From positions 62,001-126,000 of the forward strand of contig SCUE01000037.1 in NCBI GenBank assembly GCA_004297775.1: DNA of 64,000 nt. Direction: 5' to 3'. Position 1 is the stretch's first letter; the number at the start of each line of letters is the position of its first letter. The translations under genes were made by a program, and so were the position numbers. This document shows positions 9,760 to 20,782 of the stretch, one piece after another. The notes under the pieces are model-generated. The model did no database searches and was not told where the DNA came from. It was given only the letters and a program-made list of their open reading frames with translations. This DNA comes from Chloroflexota bacterium (lineage in GTDB: Bacteria > Chloroflexota > UBA6077 > FW602-bin22).

Positions 9760-10614
9760 ATGTGTGGAATGCGAGGACCGCTCGTCTATTTGAATGGCGA
9801 ATACGTCCCCTACGACGACGCGAAGCTCGGCGTCGAGGACCGATCGGTCCAGTTCGGGGACGGCGTCTACGAAGTCGTCCGCTACTACGGCGGCCGACCG
9901 TTCAAGATGGACAGCCACATGCGTCGGCTCACCCGGTCGGCCGCCGGTATCGATCTGGCAATCCCGTCGACGAGCGAGATCGCGGGGGCTATGGATGAAC
10001 TGGTTCGACGCCAGAACATGCCCGAGGCGGCGGTGTACCTTCAGATCACCCGCGGAGAAACCGCCCGCGTCCAGGGTATTCCAAAGAACCTGAAGCCAAA
10101 CGTTATCGCGATTGCCCGGCCGGCCACGTCGGCGCGTCCCGCATCGGGGATCGCCATCGTGACACAGAGCGACGATCGCTGGGCCCGCTGCAACCTCAAG
10201 ACGACGATGCTTCTGCCGGCGATGCTGGCGCGATCCCGAGCCGAGCGACTCGGCGCGCAGGATGCGATCTTCGTGCGTGATGGCTTCGTCACCGAGGCGT
10301 CGGCCGCGAACGTGTTCATCGTGTCGAAGGGCGTCGTCTTGACTCCGCCTCTCTCGAACTACCTGCTTGCCGGGTGCACGCGCGAGGCAATCCTCGAGTT
10401 GCACGGCGCGAATGGCATCGAGTCACGCGAGCAGTTGATCACGCACGCCGACCTGCTCGACGCGGATGAAGTGTTCCTGTCGAGCACCAACGGCGAGCTT
10501 CGACCAGTCACAAAGATTGATGGACGGCCGGTCGGTACTGGTGAGGTTGGGCCGGTGTTCTCGCGGACGATTGCCTTGTTCGACGCCGCGACGCGCCAAC
10601 TCGTCGTCGTCTGA
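9760..10614 (+). CDS. class IV aminotransferase (D-amino-acid/branched-chain aminotransferase-like)
   Basis: VYLNGEYVPYDDAKLGVEDRSVQFGDGVYEVVRYYGGRPFKMDSHMRRL and EASAANVFIVSKGVVLTPPLSNYLLAGCTR. Confidence 0.88.
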   Translation: MCGMRGPLVYLNGEYVPYDDAKLGVEDRSVQFGDGVYEVVRYYGGRPFKMDSHMRRLTRSAAGIDLAIPSTSEIAGAMDELVRRQNMPEAAVYLQITRGETARVQGIPKNLKPNVIAIARPATSARPASGIAIVTQSDDRWARCNLKTTMLLPAMLARSRAERLGAQDAIFVRDGFVTEASAANVFIVSKGVVLTPPLSNYLLAGCTREAILELHGANGIESREQLITHADLLDADEVFLSSTNGELRPVTKIDGRPVGTGEVGPVFSRTIALFDAATRQLVVV

Positions 10615-10653
10615 AGGACCGCTGCCCGGCGTACCGCCCCGGGCAGCGGTCCT
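10615..10653 (+). terminator. intrinsic terminator-like hairpin upstream of groES
   Basis: 15-bp perfect stem AGGACCGCTGCCCGG / CCGGGCAGCGGTCCT; no U-tract. Confidence 0.7.
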
Positions 10654-10735
10654 AAGAAAGAACAAACTCCGCTCATACAAGCGTCTTACAAGCCGTACCT
10701 AAACTCCTTGCTCATAACCGCGCTGAGGAGACAGT

Positions 10736-11062
10736 ATGGCCACAGCTAGCAAGTCATCCGCCAAGGGCGGCACGAAGGTTCAGCCTCTGGCTGACCGCGT
10801 CGTCATCCGGGCAAACGAGCGAGAGGAAGTCACGCTCAGTGGCATCGTCCTGCCCGACACCGCCAAGGAGAAGCCGCAGGAAGGCACGATCATCGCCGTG
10901 GGTCCGGGTCGCCTGAACGACAAGGGCGAGCGCGTCAAGCCCGAGGTCAAGGTCGGCGACGTCGTCCTGTACGCGAAGTACTCCGGCACCGAAATCAAGA
11001 TTGGCGGCGAAGAGCTGCTTATCTTGCGGGAGACGGACGTTCTCGCGGTCGTCAACAGCTAA
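10736..11062 (+). CDS. groES: co-chaperonin GroES
   Basis: [45 protein letters not shown]; adjacent to groEL. Confidence 0.97.
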   Translation: MATASKSSAKGGTKVQPLADRVVIRANEREEVTLSGIVLPDTAKEKPQEGTIIAVGPGRLNDKGERVKPEVKVGDVVLYAKYSGTEIKIGGEELLILRETDVLAVVNS

Positions 11063-12706
<1,644 letters not shown>

Positions 12707-12721
12707 GCGATCTGACTCCGC

Positions 12722-12763
12722 GAAGGGCGGAGTGGCGGTCGAGAGATCGCCGCTCCGCCCTTC
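12722..12763 (+). terminator. intrinsic terminator-like hairpin after groEL
   Basis: GAAGGGCGGAGTGGCG / CGCCGCTCCGCCCTTC, 16-bp stem with one G-U pair. Confidence 0.75.
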
Positions 12764-12860
12764 TCTCACGTCCGTTCGCAAGACAGCTCGATCGATCGTT
12801 TCGCCACGCCGACGCTCGTCACGGCACCACCGCGCGCCCAACAGGCGGACGATCCGCCCC

Positions 12861-14123
12861 CTACAGGGCGCGCCGATACATGCGCCAGACCCGCGTGCGC
12901 GGTATGCCGGCGATGGCGAACGGCGCCAGCATCGCCTTGTTGTCTTCCAGGATCCAGGACGCGGTCAGCCAGCGGAATTCGGCCCGCCGAGCATTCATGA
13001 GTGTGCTGTAGACGAGCGCCGGCCCGATGCGGAGCATCTCGCGACGCGTGGTCGCTCCCCTACGGCCAACCGTCGGTACGATCCCAAGCGCGATGACCCG
13101 CGCAGTGTCGATTGAGCGCGATTGCCAAGCATGGCCGCGCGGCCACAGTCGGCGCACCAGTGGAATGTTGTCGAACGTGAACGCGGCGCCGATCTTGCTC
13201 AGCCGACCATCCATCGCCGCGAACACCTGGTTGTAGTCGGGAAGAGCCAGCGAAATGCCAACCGGCTCGCCTTCGAGTTCGGCGATGAGGACCAAGGCCG
13301 GGTCGATCAACGGCTTGAGTTGTTCCCCCATGTAGGCGAGTTCGTCGCGGCTCATCGGCGAGAACCCCCAGTTCTCGGCCAGCGACCGGTTGATCATCTC
13401 GTTGACGCGCGTGATCTCGTCGTCGAAATCGTCGACATCCATCGGCCGGATGCGAAGTCCGGTTGAACGAACCGTCTTGGCGATCGTGGCTTCGAATCGC
13501 TCGATGACGCGCGCGACCTCGGGCGAATCGAGGTCGCAATCGAAACCGAACATGCGGCGCTCGACCGTTAGTCCCCACGCCAGATAGTGATCGTGGTAGC
13601 GCGGCGGGCTGTACGCCTCAAGGAAGCGCGTCGGCGAATACGGCACAGTCTCTTCGTCGAGTGCCCGCGCGCCATAGTAGTAGTTGTGGGACGGACTGGC
13701 CGGCCCGACCATCTCGACCATCCCACGCGCGCGCAGCCATTCCGAGGCCACGTCCAGCAGCGCATCCGCAACCACATGATCTTCGATCGCTTCGTAGAAG
13801 CCGAAGAACCCGGTGCGTCCGGCCGTTTCCGATCGCGAACGTTCGAACGCGTTGTGGTGGTGACTGACGATCGCGGCAACTCGCCCAACGACCTGGCCAC
13901 CCCGCCTGGCCAGGAACAACTCGGCCTCGGCGTCGCGATAGAACGGGTGCCGATCGCGATCGAAGAGATCGAACTGCTCGATGTCGAGCAAAGGTGGCCG
14001 TTCGCCATCCGCTGGCAACCAGTCCGCGCACCCGGTGAAGGCCTCGATCTCATTCTGCCGCTGCCACGGCAGCCGCGGGAGGCGCAGTCGCTGACCGCGC
14101 GGCACCATCGTCACGTCAATCAC
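12861..14123 (-). CDS. GNAT-like acetyltransferase-fold protein (YghO-like)
   Basis: RVAAIVSHHHNAFERSRSETAGRTGFFGFYEAIEDHVVADALLDVASEWLRARGMVEMVGPASPSHNYYYG. Start taken at GTG 14123; ATG 14108 also possible. Confidence 0.65.
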   Translation of the reverse strand: MIDVTMVPRGQRLRLPRLPWQRQNEIEAFTGCADWLPADGERPPLLDIEQFDLFDRDRHPFYRDAEAELFLARRGGQVVGRVAAIVSHHHNAFERSRSETAGRTGFFGFYEAIEDHVVADALLDVASEWLRARGMVEMVGPASPSHNYYYGARALDEETVPYSPTRFLEAYSPPRYHDHYLAWGLTVERRMFGFDCDLDSPEVARVIERFEATIAKTVRSTGLRIRPMDVDDFDDEITRVNEMINRSLAENWGFSPMSRDELAYMGEQLKPLIDPALVLIAELEGEPVGISLALPDYNQVFAAMDGRLSKIGAAFTFDNIPLVRRLWPRGHAWQSRSIDTARVIALGIVPTVGRRGATTRREMLRIGPALVYSTLMNARRAEFRWLTASWILEDNKAMLAPFAIAGIPRTRVWRMYRRAL

Positions 14124-14125
14124 GC

Positions 14126-14155
14126 GTTGACACCGGCGCCGGGCGACGGATAGGA
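14126..14155 (+). promoter_or_regulatory. sigma70-type promoter
   Basis: TTGACA (14126-14131) - 18 bp - TAGGAT, about 30 bp upstream of the 69-aa ORF start. Confidence 0.5.
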
Positions 14156-14185
14156 TTATTCGAACATCTGTTCTCGGAGTACCAA

Positions 14186-14395
14186 GTGCCGGACGTTGCG
14201 CGAGGAATGGGATTCCCCTCCCGGTCCATCGATGCTCTCTTGCAGAGCGCGGCGGAGTGGACTCCGCGGGAGGCAACGAGCTTCCTGCTTGCCTTCGATC
14301 GGCGATTCCGCGCCGAGACGGGCGGAGCGGCCACCCACGTCGAAAAGATCATCCTGACCAGTCTCCTGCGCGAGCGGGCACGCCTCGATTCGTAG
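14186..14395 (+). CDS. small hypothetical protein (69 aa)
   Basis: GTG start with upstream CGGAG and a TTGACA/TAGGAT promoter; its 3' end overlaps the convergent HAD gene. Confidence 0.5.
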   Translation: MPDVARGMGFPSRSIDALLQSAAEWTPREATSFLLAFDRRFRAETGGAATHVEKIILTSLLRERARLDS

Positions 14396-15239
14396 TCGCG
14401 AGGGCGAACCGCTCGATCGCGATTGCGGCGCCGTCCTCATCGACAGTCGGAGCCACCCAGTCCGCGAGTGCGCGCACGTCGTCCGGCGCGTTCCCCATCG
14501 CGACACCGATTCCCGCGAATGCCAGCAGATCGACGTCGTTGTAGTTGTCGCCGATTGCCAGGACGTGCGACGGCGCAACGCCGAATCGTTTCGCCAGAAT
14601 CGCCGCGGCGATGCCCTTGGATGCACGTGGCGACAGGACTTCGAGGAATCGCGCGTCCGGAATCGCGGTCGACATCGACGTGACAGCCGTCCAGGGACCG
14701 CGTGACAGGTCACTCAGAAGCGGCGCGATACGGTCGTTGTCGTCCGCAACCGCCAACTGAATCGGGTCCTCCACGATCGCGGACGCCACGTCGTCGACCC
14801 GGTCGAAGTGCGTCTTGGTCGCCAGGTAGCGACGTGTGTACGCGGAGTCGCGCGAAGTGTGACCGGTGACGATGCCGCCGCCGCGAAAGAGGTTTTCGTA
14901 AACCATCGGCTGACACCCGTGCCGCTCGATAATGGTCACGGCGCGTCGGGCGGCCGCGCTCGCCAGGTGGTGGTGAAAGTGGATCTCGCCGTCCCGAATC
15001 GTCAGGGCCAGCGCGCCATTGTGCAATATCAGAGGAACGTTCGTGAGGTCCAGCATCTCCGCAATCGCCTGCGTCGTCGCAAGCGACCGACCAGTCGCGA
15101 GCGTCACGGTCAGGCCGCGCAACCGCGCCAACGTGATCGCGGATCGGGTACGCGCCGAAACGTCGCGATCGCGGCCCAGGATCGTACCGTCGATATCGAG
15201 AATGATGAGACCGGGAATCGTCGTGCCAGGAACGATCAG
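14349..15239 (-). CDS. HAD-superfamily hydrolase, Cof-type
   Basis: Frame encodes LIIVPGTTIPGLIILDIDGTILGRDRDVSARTRSAITLARLRGLTVTLATGRS...VLAIGDNYNDVDLLAFAGIGVAMGNAPDDV. Track starts at TTG 15131, which removes the DIDGT catalytic motif; true start must be upstream (CTG 15239 or similar). Confidence 0.75.
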   Translation of the reverse strand: MIVPGTTIPGLIILDIDGTILGRDRDVSARTRSAITLARLRGLTVTLATGRSLATTQAIAEMLDLTNVPLILHNGALALTIRDGEIHFHHHLASAAARRAVTIIERHGCQPMVYENLFRGGGIVTGHTSRDSAYTRRYLATKTHFDRVDDVASAIVEDPIQLAVADDNDRIAPLLSDLSRGPWTAVTSMSTAIPDARFLEVLSPRASKGIAAAILAKRFGVAPSHVLAIGDNYNDVDLLAFAGIGVAMGNAPDDVRALADWVAPTVDEDGAAIAIERFALATTNRGVPARAGDWSG

Positions 15240-15376
15240 AATGACCCCCTCGGACGCACATCGACCGCGGATCTCTTATGTCGCATGTTCACGAGTCTTT
15301 AAGGGGCCATTAGAACCGCGCTAAAGGTTTCCCTCATGGGCGCGCTCGCGGCGCGCCGGGATAATCCGCCCGCTTC

Positions 15377-15694
15377 ATGAAGAGAGACGATAGCGCTGAA
15401 CGCGCTGAACGCGGTGAGCTGATTGACATGTCGGGCCGCCGACTGCGCGAACCCGTCTTCCCTCGTCTGACCCGTCAGACGCCGATCCAACGGGTGTTTC
15501 TGAAACGGCTTCAGCGACTCGTGCTCCTGAACCGCTACGGACAACGCCACCTCGCGTTCTCCGAACAGGAGAACCTCCTGCTGAAGAAGGCGATTTATTC
15601 GGTATTCCAGGATTCCGCTGACCTCGGCGTTCAACGGGAGGCCCGCGCAATACTGGACGCTCAGGCGCTTACGACAGACCGTAGTGACGATTGA
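15377..15694 (+). CDS. hypothetical protein (105 aa)
   Basis: Plausible ORF; convergent 26-bp overlap with the downstream oxidoreductase gene. Confidence 0.4.
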   Translation: MKRDDSAERAERGELIDMSGRRLREPVFPRLTRQTPIQRVFLKRLQRLVLLNRYGQRHLAFSEQENLLLKKAIYSVFQDSADLGVQREARAILDAQALTTDRSDD

Positions 15695-16931
15695 TATCGC
15701 GCTGGTAAGCGTCGGCCTTACCGCTGAGGACGTCGTCGAGCGTGACCGGATGGCCGACCGCGGCTGATTCGCAGATTGCGAAGCTCGCGGCGAGGTCGCG
15801 TACGCCCTCCTCGCCACTGGTCTCCGGATCGCGCCCTTGCTCGATCCCGGTGAAGAAATCGTAATAACCAAGAGCAAACGCGTCGCGCAAGCCAAGCGGG
15901 AAGTAATTCGCCTTCACCTCGGCCGAGGCGCGCTGATTGAAGAGCGCCTTCACCGAGTGCGTCATTCCTCCGTCAAGCACGAGTTTGTCGCCCTTCAGCA
16001 CGCCCTTCGACCCGTACAGAACCATACCGTCGGCGAGATTCGTCATCTCGCCGTGCCCGGCCCAGGTAAACGACATCTGGCCGATCGCGCCACTCTCGAA
16101 CTGCATTGAAGCGAAAAACGCGTCGTCGACGTCGCAGTCAACCTCTTGGATGACCCGGCCGGAGGCATCGCGCGTATACCGCTTCTGCTCGAAGGTCCGC
16201 GTGATGGCGCTGATGTCCTTGATTTCTCCGACCAGATACCGCAGGCGGTCGAACCAGTGGACGCCGATGTCCAGGGAAGATCCGGCGCCGCCGATCAATT
16301 TCTGATGGCGCCACGGCGTCTCGGCGACGATCTTGTCGGGCGACCATTCCAGAGTCCCGATGTCCCAATAGGCCACCATTTGAATGGTTCCGAGATATCC
16401 CTCGTCGATCAACCACCGCGCCACGCGCGTCCCTTCACCGTATCGAACGTTCTCGACCACGCCCAGCTGTAGCCGCCGCTTTCGGGCCTCATCGACCATC
16501 AATTGGCCGGCCTTGACGCTGATCGAAAACGGCTTCTGGACGATGCAGTGCTTCCCAACCCGCAATCCGGCCAGCGCGTGCGTGTGGTGAACGTGGAGCG
16601 TCGCCGGAATATCGAGCACGTCGACGTTGCCGTCGGCCAGCATCTCCTCGACCGACGCGTAGACCTTCGCCTCGACGTCGTCCTGGAAATCCGAGACATA
16701 GATGTGCGGCGCACTCAGCGGATCGTTCATGTTCTTGCTGACCGGCACGCGCGGCGTCGGTCCTTCGCCACGCTTGCGAAACATTTCGGCGTCGGCGGGA
16801 TTGCGCGACATGAGCCCGGTGATGCGGAAGTTCGAGTACCCGGCTTCCTTCATCAGTTGATAGCCGCGCAGGTGCGCGTTCAGGATGCGACCGCATCCCA
16901 CGATTCCTACGCGAAATGGTCGATTCGCCAC
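15669..16931 (-). CDS. Gfo/Idh/MocA family oxidoreductase
   Basis: MANRPFRVGIVGCGRILNAHLRGY..., GKHCIVQKPFSISVKAGQLMVDEARKR; 420 aa. Confidence 0.92.
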   Translation of the reverse strand: MANRPFRVGIVGCGRILNAHLRGYQLMKEAGYSNFRITGLMSRNPADAEMFRKRGEGPTPRVPVSKNMNDPLSAPHIYVSDFQDDVEAKVYASVEEMLADGNVDVLDIPATLHVHHTHALAGLRVGKHCIVQKPFSISVKAGQLMVDEARKRRLQLGVVENVRYGEGTRVARWLIDEGYLGTIQMVAYWDIGTLEWSPDKIVAETPWRHQKLIGGAGSSLDIGVHWFDRLRYLVGEIKDISAITRTFEQKRYTRDASGRVIQEVDCDVDDAFFASMQFESGAIGQMSFTWAGHGEMTNLADGMVLYGSKGVLKGDKLVLDGGMTHSVKALFNQRASAEVKANYFPLGLRDAFALGYYDFFTGIEQGRDPETSGEEGVRDLAASFAICESAAVGHPVTLDDVLSGKADAYQRDINRHYGLS

Positions 16932-16946
16932 GTCTGTTATGTCCTC

Positions 16947-17735
16947 CTAGATTTCCGAGATCGGCGCCAGCAGATAGCCGCCTTCGATGAACAGCGTCTG
17001 ACCGGTTACATAGCGGCTGTCGTCAGACACGAAATACAGGACACCGTTCGCGATGTCATCCGGCACGCCGCGTCCGAGCGGAATCTCGACCTCGGCGCGC
17101 TGGTTGTAGACGTCGTATCGCTCGCCCCGTTCGCCGGGAAACGCGCGAATGTCGATGAATCCGGGCGCGATGCAATTCACGCGGATGCGCGACGCGGCCA
17201 ACTCCCGCGCCTGACTGCGCGTCAGGCGACTGACCGCCGCCTTCATCGAGCCATAGATCGAATCCGCGGGCCAGGCACGAGCCTGATGGACCGACGAAAT
17301 ATTGACGATTGCGCCGCCGTCGCCCTGCGCGATCATCTGCTTCGCCGCGAACTGACCTCCCAGATAGCAGGCCTGGTACGGCAGTAGAAACTCCTGGTGC
17401 AGCATGTCGGACGTGACGTCGAGGTACGCGCCTGTGCGCCCACGATCGCGCCGCCCAGCGTTGGCGTTGTTGACGTATACGTCGAGGCGTCCGAACTTCG
17501 CGACGCATGCCGCGAACAGACCTTCGATTTGTGCGGGATCGCCGATGTCGGCGCGATGCGCATCGGCGAGTCCGCCGAGGTCGCGGATGCGCTTCAGTGT
17601 TTCCTGCGCGCCTTCGGCCGTGTTGTTGAAATTGACGAAGACGCGTGCGCCAGCGCCCGCCAGCGCGACTGCCGTGGCCTGACCGATGCCCCGCGACGCG
17701 CCCGTTACGAGAGCGACTTTCCCCTGAAGCTTCAT
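16947..17735 (-). CDS. SDR family oxidoreductase
   Basis: MKLQGKVALVTGASRGIGQATAVALAGAGARVFVNFNN; YGSMKAAV active-site motif; -10 TATGAT 7 nt upstream of ATG. Confidence 0.92.
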   Translation of the reverse strand: MKLQGKVALVTGASRGIGQATAVALAGAGARVFVNFNNTAEGAQETLKRIRDLGGLADAHRADIGDPAQIEGLFAACVAKFGRLDVYVNNANAGRRDRGRTGAYLDVTSDMLHQEFLLPYQACYLGGQFAAKQMIAQGDGGAIVNISSVHQARAWPADSIYGSMKAAVSRLTRSQARELAASRIRVNCIAPGFIDIRAFPGERGERYDVYNQRAEVEIPLGRGVPDDIANGVLYFVSDDSRYVTGQTLFIEGGYLLAPISEI

Positions 17736-17790
17736 GGCGCGCATCATAGCTAGTTGACAGGCCTCGTCGCGCCGTCTCATAGTCGCCGCC

Positions 17791-18441
17791 GTGCGCCCCC
17801 CAGTCGCGGTCGGGCTTGCGCTATCGCTTGCGCTCGTCGGCACCACCTTCATGTCCAACTGGGCCGATCGTGATTTCCTCTTTTCCCGGCCAGGCGTGGC
17901 CGCGCGGGGTATCGTCGATCGCGTCGTGAGCCTGCCGATTTCTCACATCAGGCCGGCAAACGCGATCGCCGTCCACGGCGGCGGCGATGAAGCGGCGACG
18001 CGTGAACGCGTCGCGTGGCGACTCTATGAGGCGGGAATCGCCAACGTCATCGTCGCTCTTGGAGGTCGCCTGCCTCCCGGCGATCCGGACATGACCTACG
18101 CCAACGCCGTGGCTCGCCGTCTACTGGCCATCGGGACGCCGCGGGACGCGATCGCGATGAGTGAATCGGGGTCAAGCACGAGCGGCGAGCTACGCGCACT
18201 CCGAGACCTGGCTCGCGCGAACGGCTGGCGCTCAGTTGTGCTCGTCACCAGTCCGCGTCACGCGCGGCGCGTCGACATCGTGGCCGACCGAGTGTTGCGA
18301 TCAGGCGGCATCGACTTCACCGTTGCCTTCGAAGCCGCCGCCGCCGGGACAAGCGGAGCCACGACGACTCGCAATGACTCGGAGTCGATCGGCGAACTCG
18401 CGAAGCTCGCGATCGCAATCGCGCTCGAGACGGCCGATTGA
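17791..18441 (+). CDS. YdcF/DUF218 family protein
   Basis: AIAVHGGGDEAATRERVAWRLYEAGIANVIVALGGR...SGSSTSGELRALRDLARANGWRSVVLVTSPRHARR. Confidence 0.75.
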   Translation: MRPPVAVGLALSLALVGTTFMSNWADRDFLFSRPGVAARGIVDRVVSLPISHIRPANAIAVHGGGDEAATRERVAWRLYEAGIANVIVALGGRLPPGDPDMTYANAVARRLLAIGTPRDAIAMSESGSSTSGELRALRDLARANGWRSVVLVTSPRHARRVDIVADRVLRSGGIDFTVAFEAAAAGTSGATTTRNDSESIGELAKLAIAIALETAD

Positions 18442-18459
18442 CCGAGCCTTCCCTCGGCG

Positions 18460-18795
18460 CTAGCGAACGACGCCGTTGCCGGCTCGGACCCAGGCGTCGG
18501 TTCCACCCTCGAGGTTGAAGACCTCGCTGATGCCGACCGCCGCGGCCATTTCGGCCGCCAGCGCGCTGCGCTGCCCGACCTGACAGACGAATAGGATGCG
18601 ATCGCCCTTCAGTAGATCGCGCGGACGCGCGAGTACGGAATCAAGCGGCACCGACCGCGCATCAGGAATATGGCCGTTGCCGTATTCCGCTGGAGTACGG
18701 ACATCCACGATCTGGATGCCTTCGGCAATCAGTTTCTGCGCCTCGTCAACCGAGACCCGCTTGAACGGCTCCCGCATGTCCACTCGTTGTGCCAC
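18460..18795 (-). CDS. rhodanese-like domain protein
   Basis: RVSVDEAQKLIAEGIQIVDVRTPAEYGNGHIPDARSVPL...ILFVCQVGQRSALAA. Confidence 0.88.
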   Translation of the reverse strand: MAQRVDMREPFKRVSVDEAQKLIAEGIQIVDVRTPAEYGNGHIPDARSVPLDSVLARPRDLLKGDRILFVCQVGQRSALAAEMAAAVGISEVFNLEGGTDAWVRAGNGVVR

Positions 18796-18850
18796 GGCAG
18801 CGTGTTCCTCCGTGCGCCGAGTGTACCAAAGGCCGATTGTCGGAAGCCAT

Positions 18851-19255
18851 CTACCAGATCGCCCACTCTCCAACCCAGCGCGGCAAGACGTCGCGCGCGT
18901 CGAGGTCGCGGCGTGTCATCAATTCGACGAATCGCAGCCCGTACGCCGCCGCCGTCGTGGCATGGACGCCGAGCGAAGGCCAGTCGCGCGGAAAGTGGTT
19001 GCGCGCCAGTTGCAGGCACCAGCGCGAGTCCTGGCTGTAGAGATCGTGCAGCGCCTCGACCGACTCGACGCGGCGCAGCTCGCACTTGATCAACTCGATG
19101 AGCGCGGCCTGTTTCGAGCGCTTGTCCGGACTGCTTGGCGGCTTCAGGAACCACGACAGCGCCCAGCACCAGACATCGCGCATTCCCGTGAGATTCTCTC
19201 GCTGCTCCGGGCCGATCAAGCTCATGACGGTGCGAAATCGTACGCCCGATCCCAT
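18851..19255 (-). CDS. hypothetical protein
   Basis: 134-aa ORF, in-frame ATG at about 19225; no recognised family. Confidence 0.45.
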   Translation of the reverse strand: MGSGVRFRTVMSLIGPEQRENLTGMRDVWCWALSWFLKPPSSPDKRSKQAALIELIKCELRRVESVEALHDLYSQDSRWCLQLARNHFPRDWPSLGVHATTAAAYGLRFVELMTRRDLDARDVLPRWVGEWAIW

Positions 19256-19328
19256 TCAAACGGCAGGAGAAATGACCGTCCCACCACACTCGGCCACTCG
19301 CCAGCCCGCTTGACCGCGCCATCGAACC

Positions 19329-19402
19329 TTATGTCAATGTATCCGGCGGTCGTCTTGATTTATGTCAATGTAATTCGGCAGTTGGCGGTTTATGTAAAGA
19401 TC
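19329..19402. repeat. three phased direct repeats TTATGTCAATGTA / TTATGTCAATGTA / TTATGTAAAGATC
   Basis: Copies begin at 19329, 19360 and 19390 (31 and 30 bp apart) in an AT-rich patch upstream of an MFS gene. Confidence 0.8.
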
Positions 19403-19469
19403 ACGATGGCCCTGACGCTGCCTCGTAATTTGCAGCGTAGAATCGCCCGCCTAAGAAGAGCCGGAGAGA

Positions 19470-20672
19470 GTGGTTCCACTGCGTAAGGCGTTCATCGCGC
19501 TGGCTATCGCCACCTTCGCCTATCAGGCGAGCTTCGGCCTCAGCCGATCGGTACAGACGAATTTCTTCGTCCAGGTCATCGGCCTGCGCGCCGACGAAAT
19601 GGGAATGCTGACCGCGCTGCGCGAGCTGCTCGGTCTGCTCGGATTCGCGCTCGCGGCCGTCACGATGCGCTTCGCGCCTCCGAAGATCGCCGCGATCTGC
19701 TTCGGCGTGATGGCGATTGGCTACGCCGCCTACGGGTGGTCGTCATCGTTCTCGACGCTCTATCCGGCGGTAATGTTCGCTTCGGCCGGGTTCCACCTCT
19801 GGATTCCCATCAGCGAGGCGTTCGGTCTCTCACTGTCACGGCGCGAGGATGCCGGACACGTGATGGGGCGGATCGTGTCAGTTGGCTGGGCTGCAAGCCT
19901 CGCCGCGATGGTGCTCGTTTTGGTCACGATCCGCACGCCGACGCAGCCGGATCCGCTCTTGCCAATCATCCCGATCGATCTGGGCTATCGCGAGATGTTC
20001 CTCGCGTCGGGGCTGATCCTGATCGTCGGCCTCGTCGCGATCCTGTTCTTCCCCTCTCGCATGGTCGAACAGCGCGAAGAGCGAATGATCTTCAGGCGCA
20101 AGTATGGCCTGTACTACGTTTTGAACTTCCTCGACGGATGCCGGATGGAAGTCTTTCAGGCCTTCGGCGTCTTTCTCCTCGTCAAGGTGTACGAACTTGA
20201 CGTCCGCACGATGACGATCCTCTTCCTCGTTTCGAGCCTCCTGAACATGGTTCTCTCGCCAAGGGTCGGGCGTCTGATCGATGAGCTCGGCGAACGCCGG
20301 ACGATGACCTTCAGCTACGCATCGCTCTTCGTCATCTTCCTCGGCTTCGCGTTCATTCATTCAGCCTGGGTCGCGATGGGCCTGTACGTGGCGTACAACG
20401 TCATACTGCTGTTCAGCATCGGCATACGGACCTACTTGAAGCGGATCGCGCCGAGCGTCGACGTTCGGCCGACCCTGGCCATGGGCTTGACGACAATGCA
20501 CATCTCGGCGGTCATTCTGCCGCCCCTCGGTGGGATCCTCTGGGAAGCGTTTGGCTATCAGTTGCCGTTTCTGCTCGGCGCGTTCTTCATCCTCAGTTCC
20601 GTCATTGCCACCCAGCGCATCCCGTCGAAACTTGAGATGACGGCCGTGCCGGCGCCGACGGCGGCCGGTTGA
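19470..20672 (+). CDS. MFS transporter
   Basis: 400-aa multi-TM protein; SD ggagag. Confidence 0.85.
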   Translation: MVPLRKAFIALAIATFAYQASFGLSRSVQTNFFVQVIGLRADEMGMLTALRELLGLLGFALAAVTMRFAPPKIAAICFGVMAIGYAAYGWSSSFSTLYPAVMFASAGFHLWIPISEAFGLSLSRREDAGHVMGRIVSVGWAASLAAMVLVLVTIRTPTQPDPLLPIIPIDLGYREMFLASGLILIVGLVAILFFPSRMVEQREERMIFRRKYGLYYVLNFLDGCRMEVFQAFGVFLLVKVYELDVRTMTILFLVSSLLNMVLSPRVGRLIDELGERRTMTFSYASLFVIFLGFAFIHSAWVAMGLYVAYNVILLFSIGIRTYLKRIAPSVDVRPTLAMGLTTMHISAVILPPLGGILWEAFGYQLPFLLGAFFILSSVIATQRIPSKLEMTAVPAPTAAG

Positions 20673-20782
20673 TTGCGGCGCGGCCACGCGCACGCCGTCG
20701 GCACCTCGGCTGCCGGACACGTTAGCAATCATCCCCCGAATCGGTGAGGCCAGTTGTACCGACGGGCGGCTAGCTTTCGATC

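Noticed and set aside
8674-10404. 576-aa minus-strand ORF opposite PBP2 and the class IV aminotransferase
   Set aside because: Antisense artefact spanning two well-supported plus-strand genes.
19329-19402. Interpretation of the phased TTATGTCAATGTA repeats as a mini CRISPR array
   Set aside because: Repeats are only 13 bp, the third is degenerate, spacer sequence is partly similar between units, and no cas genes are present.
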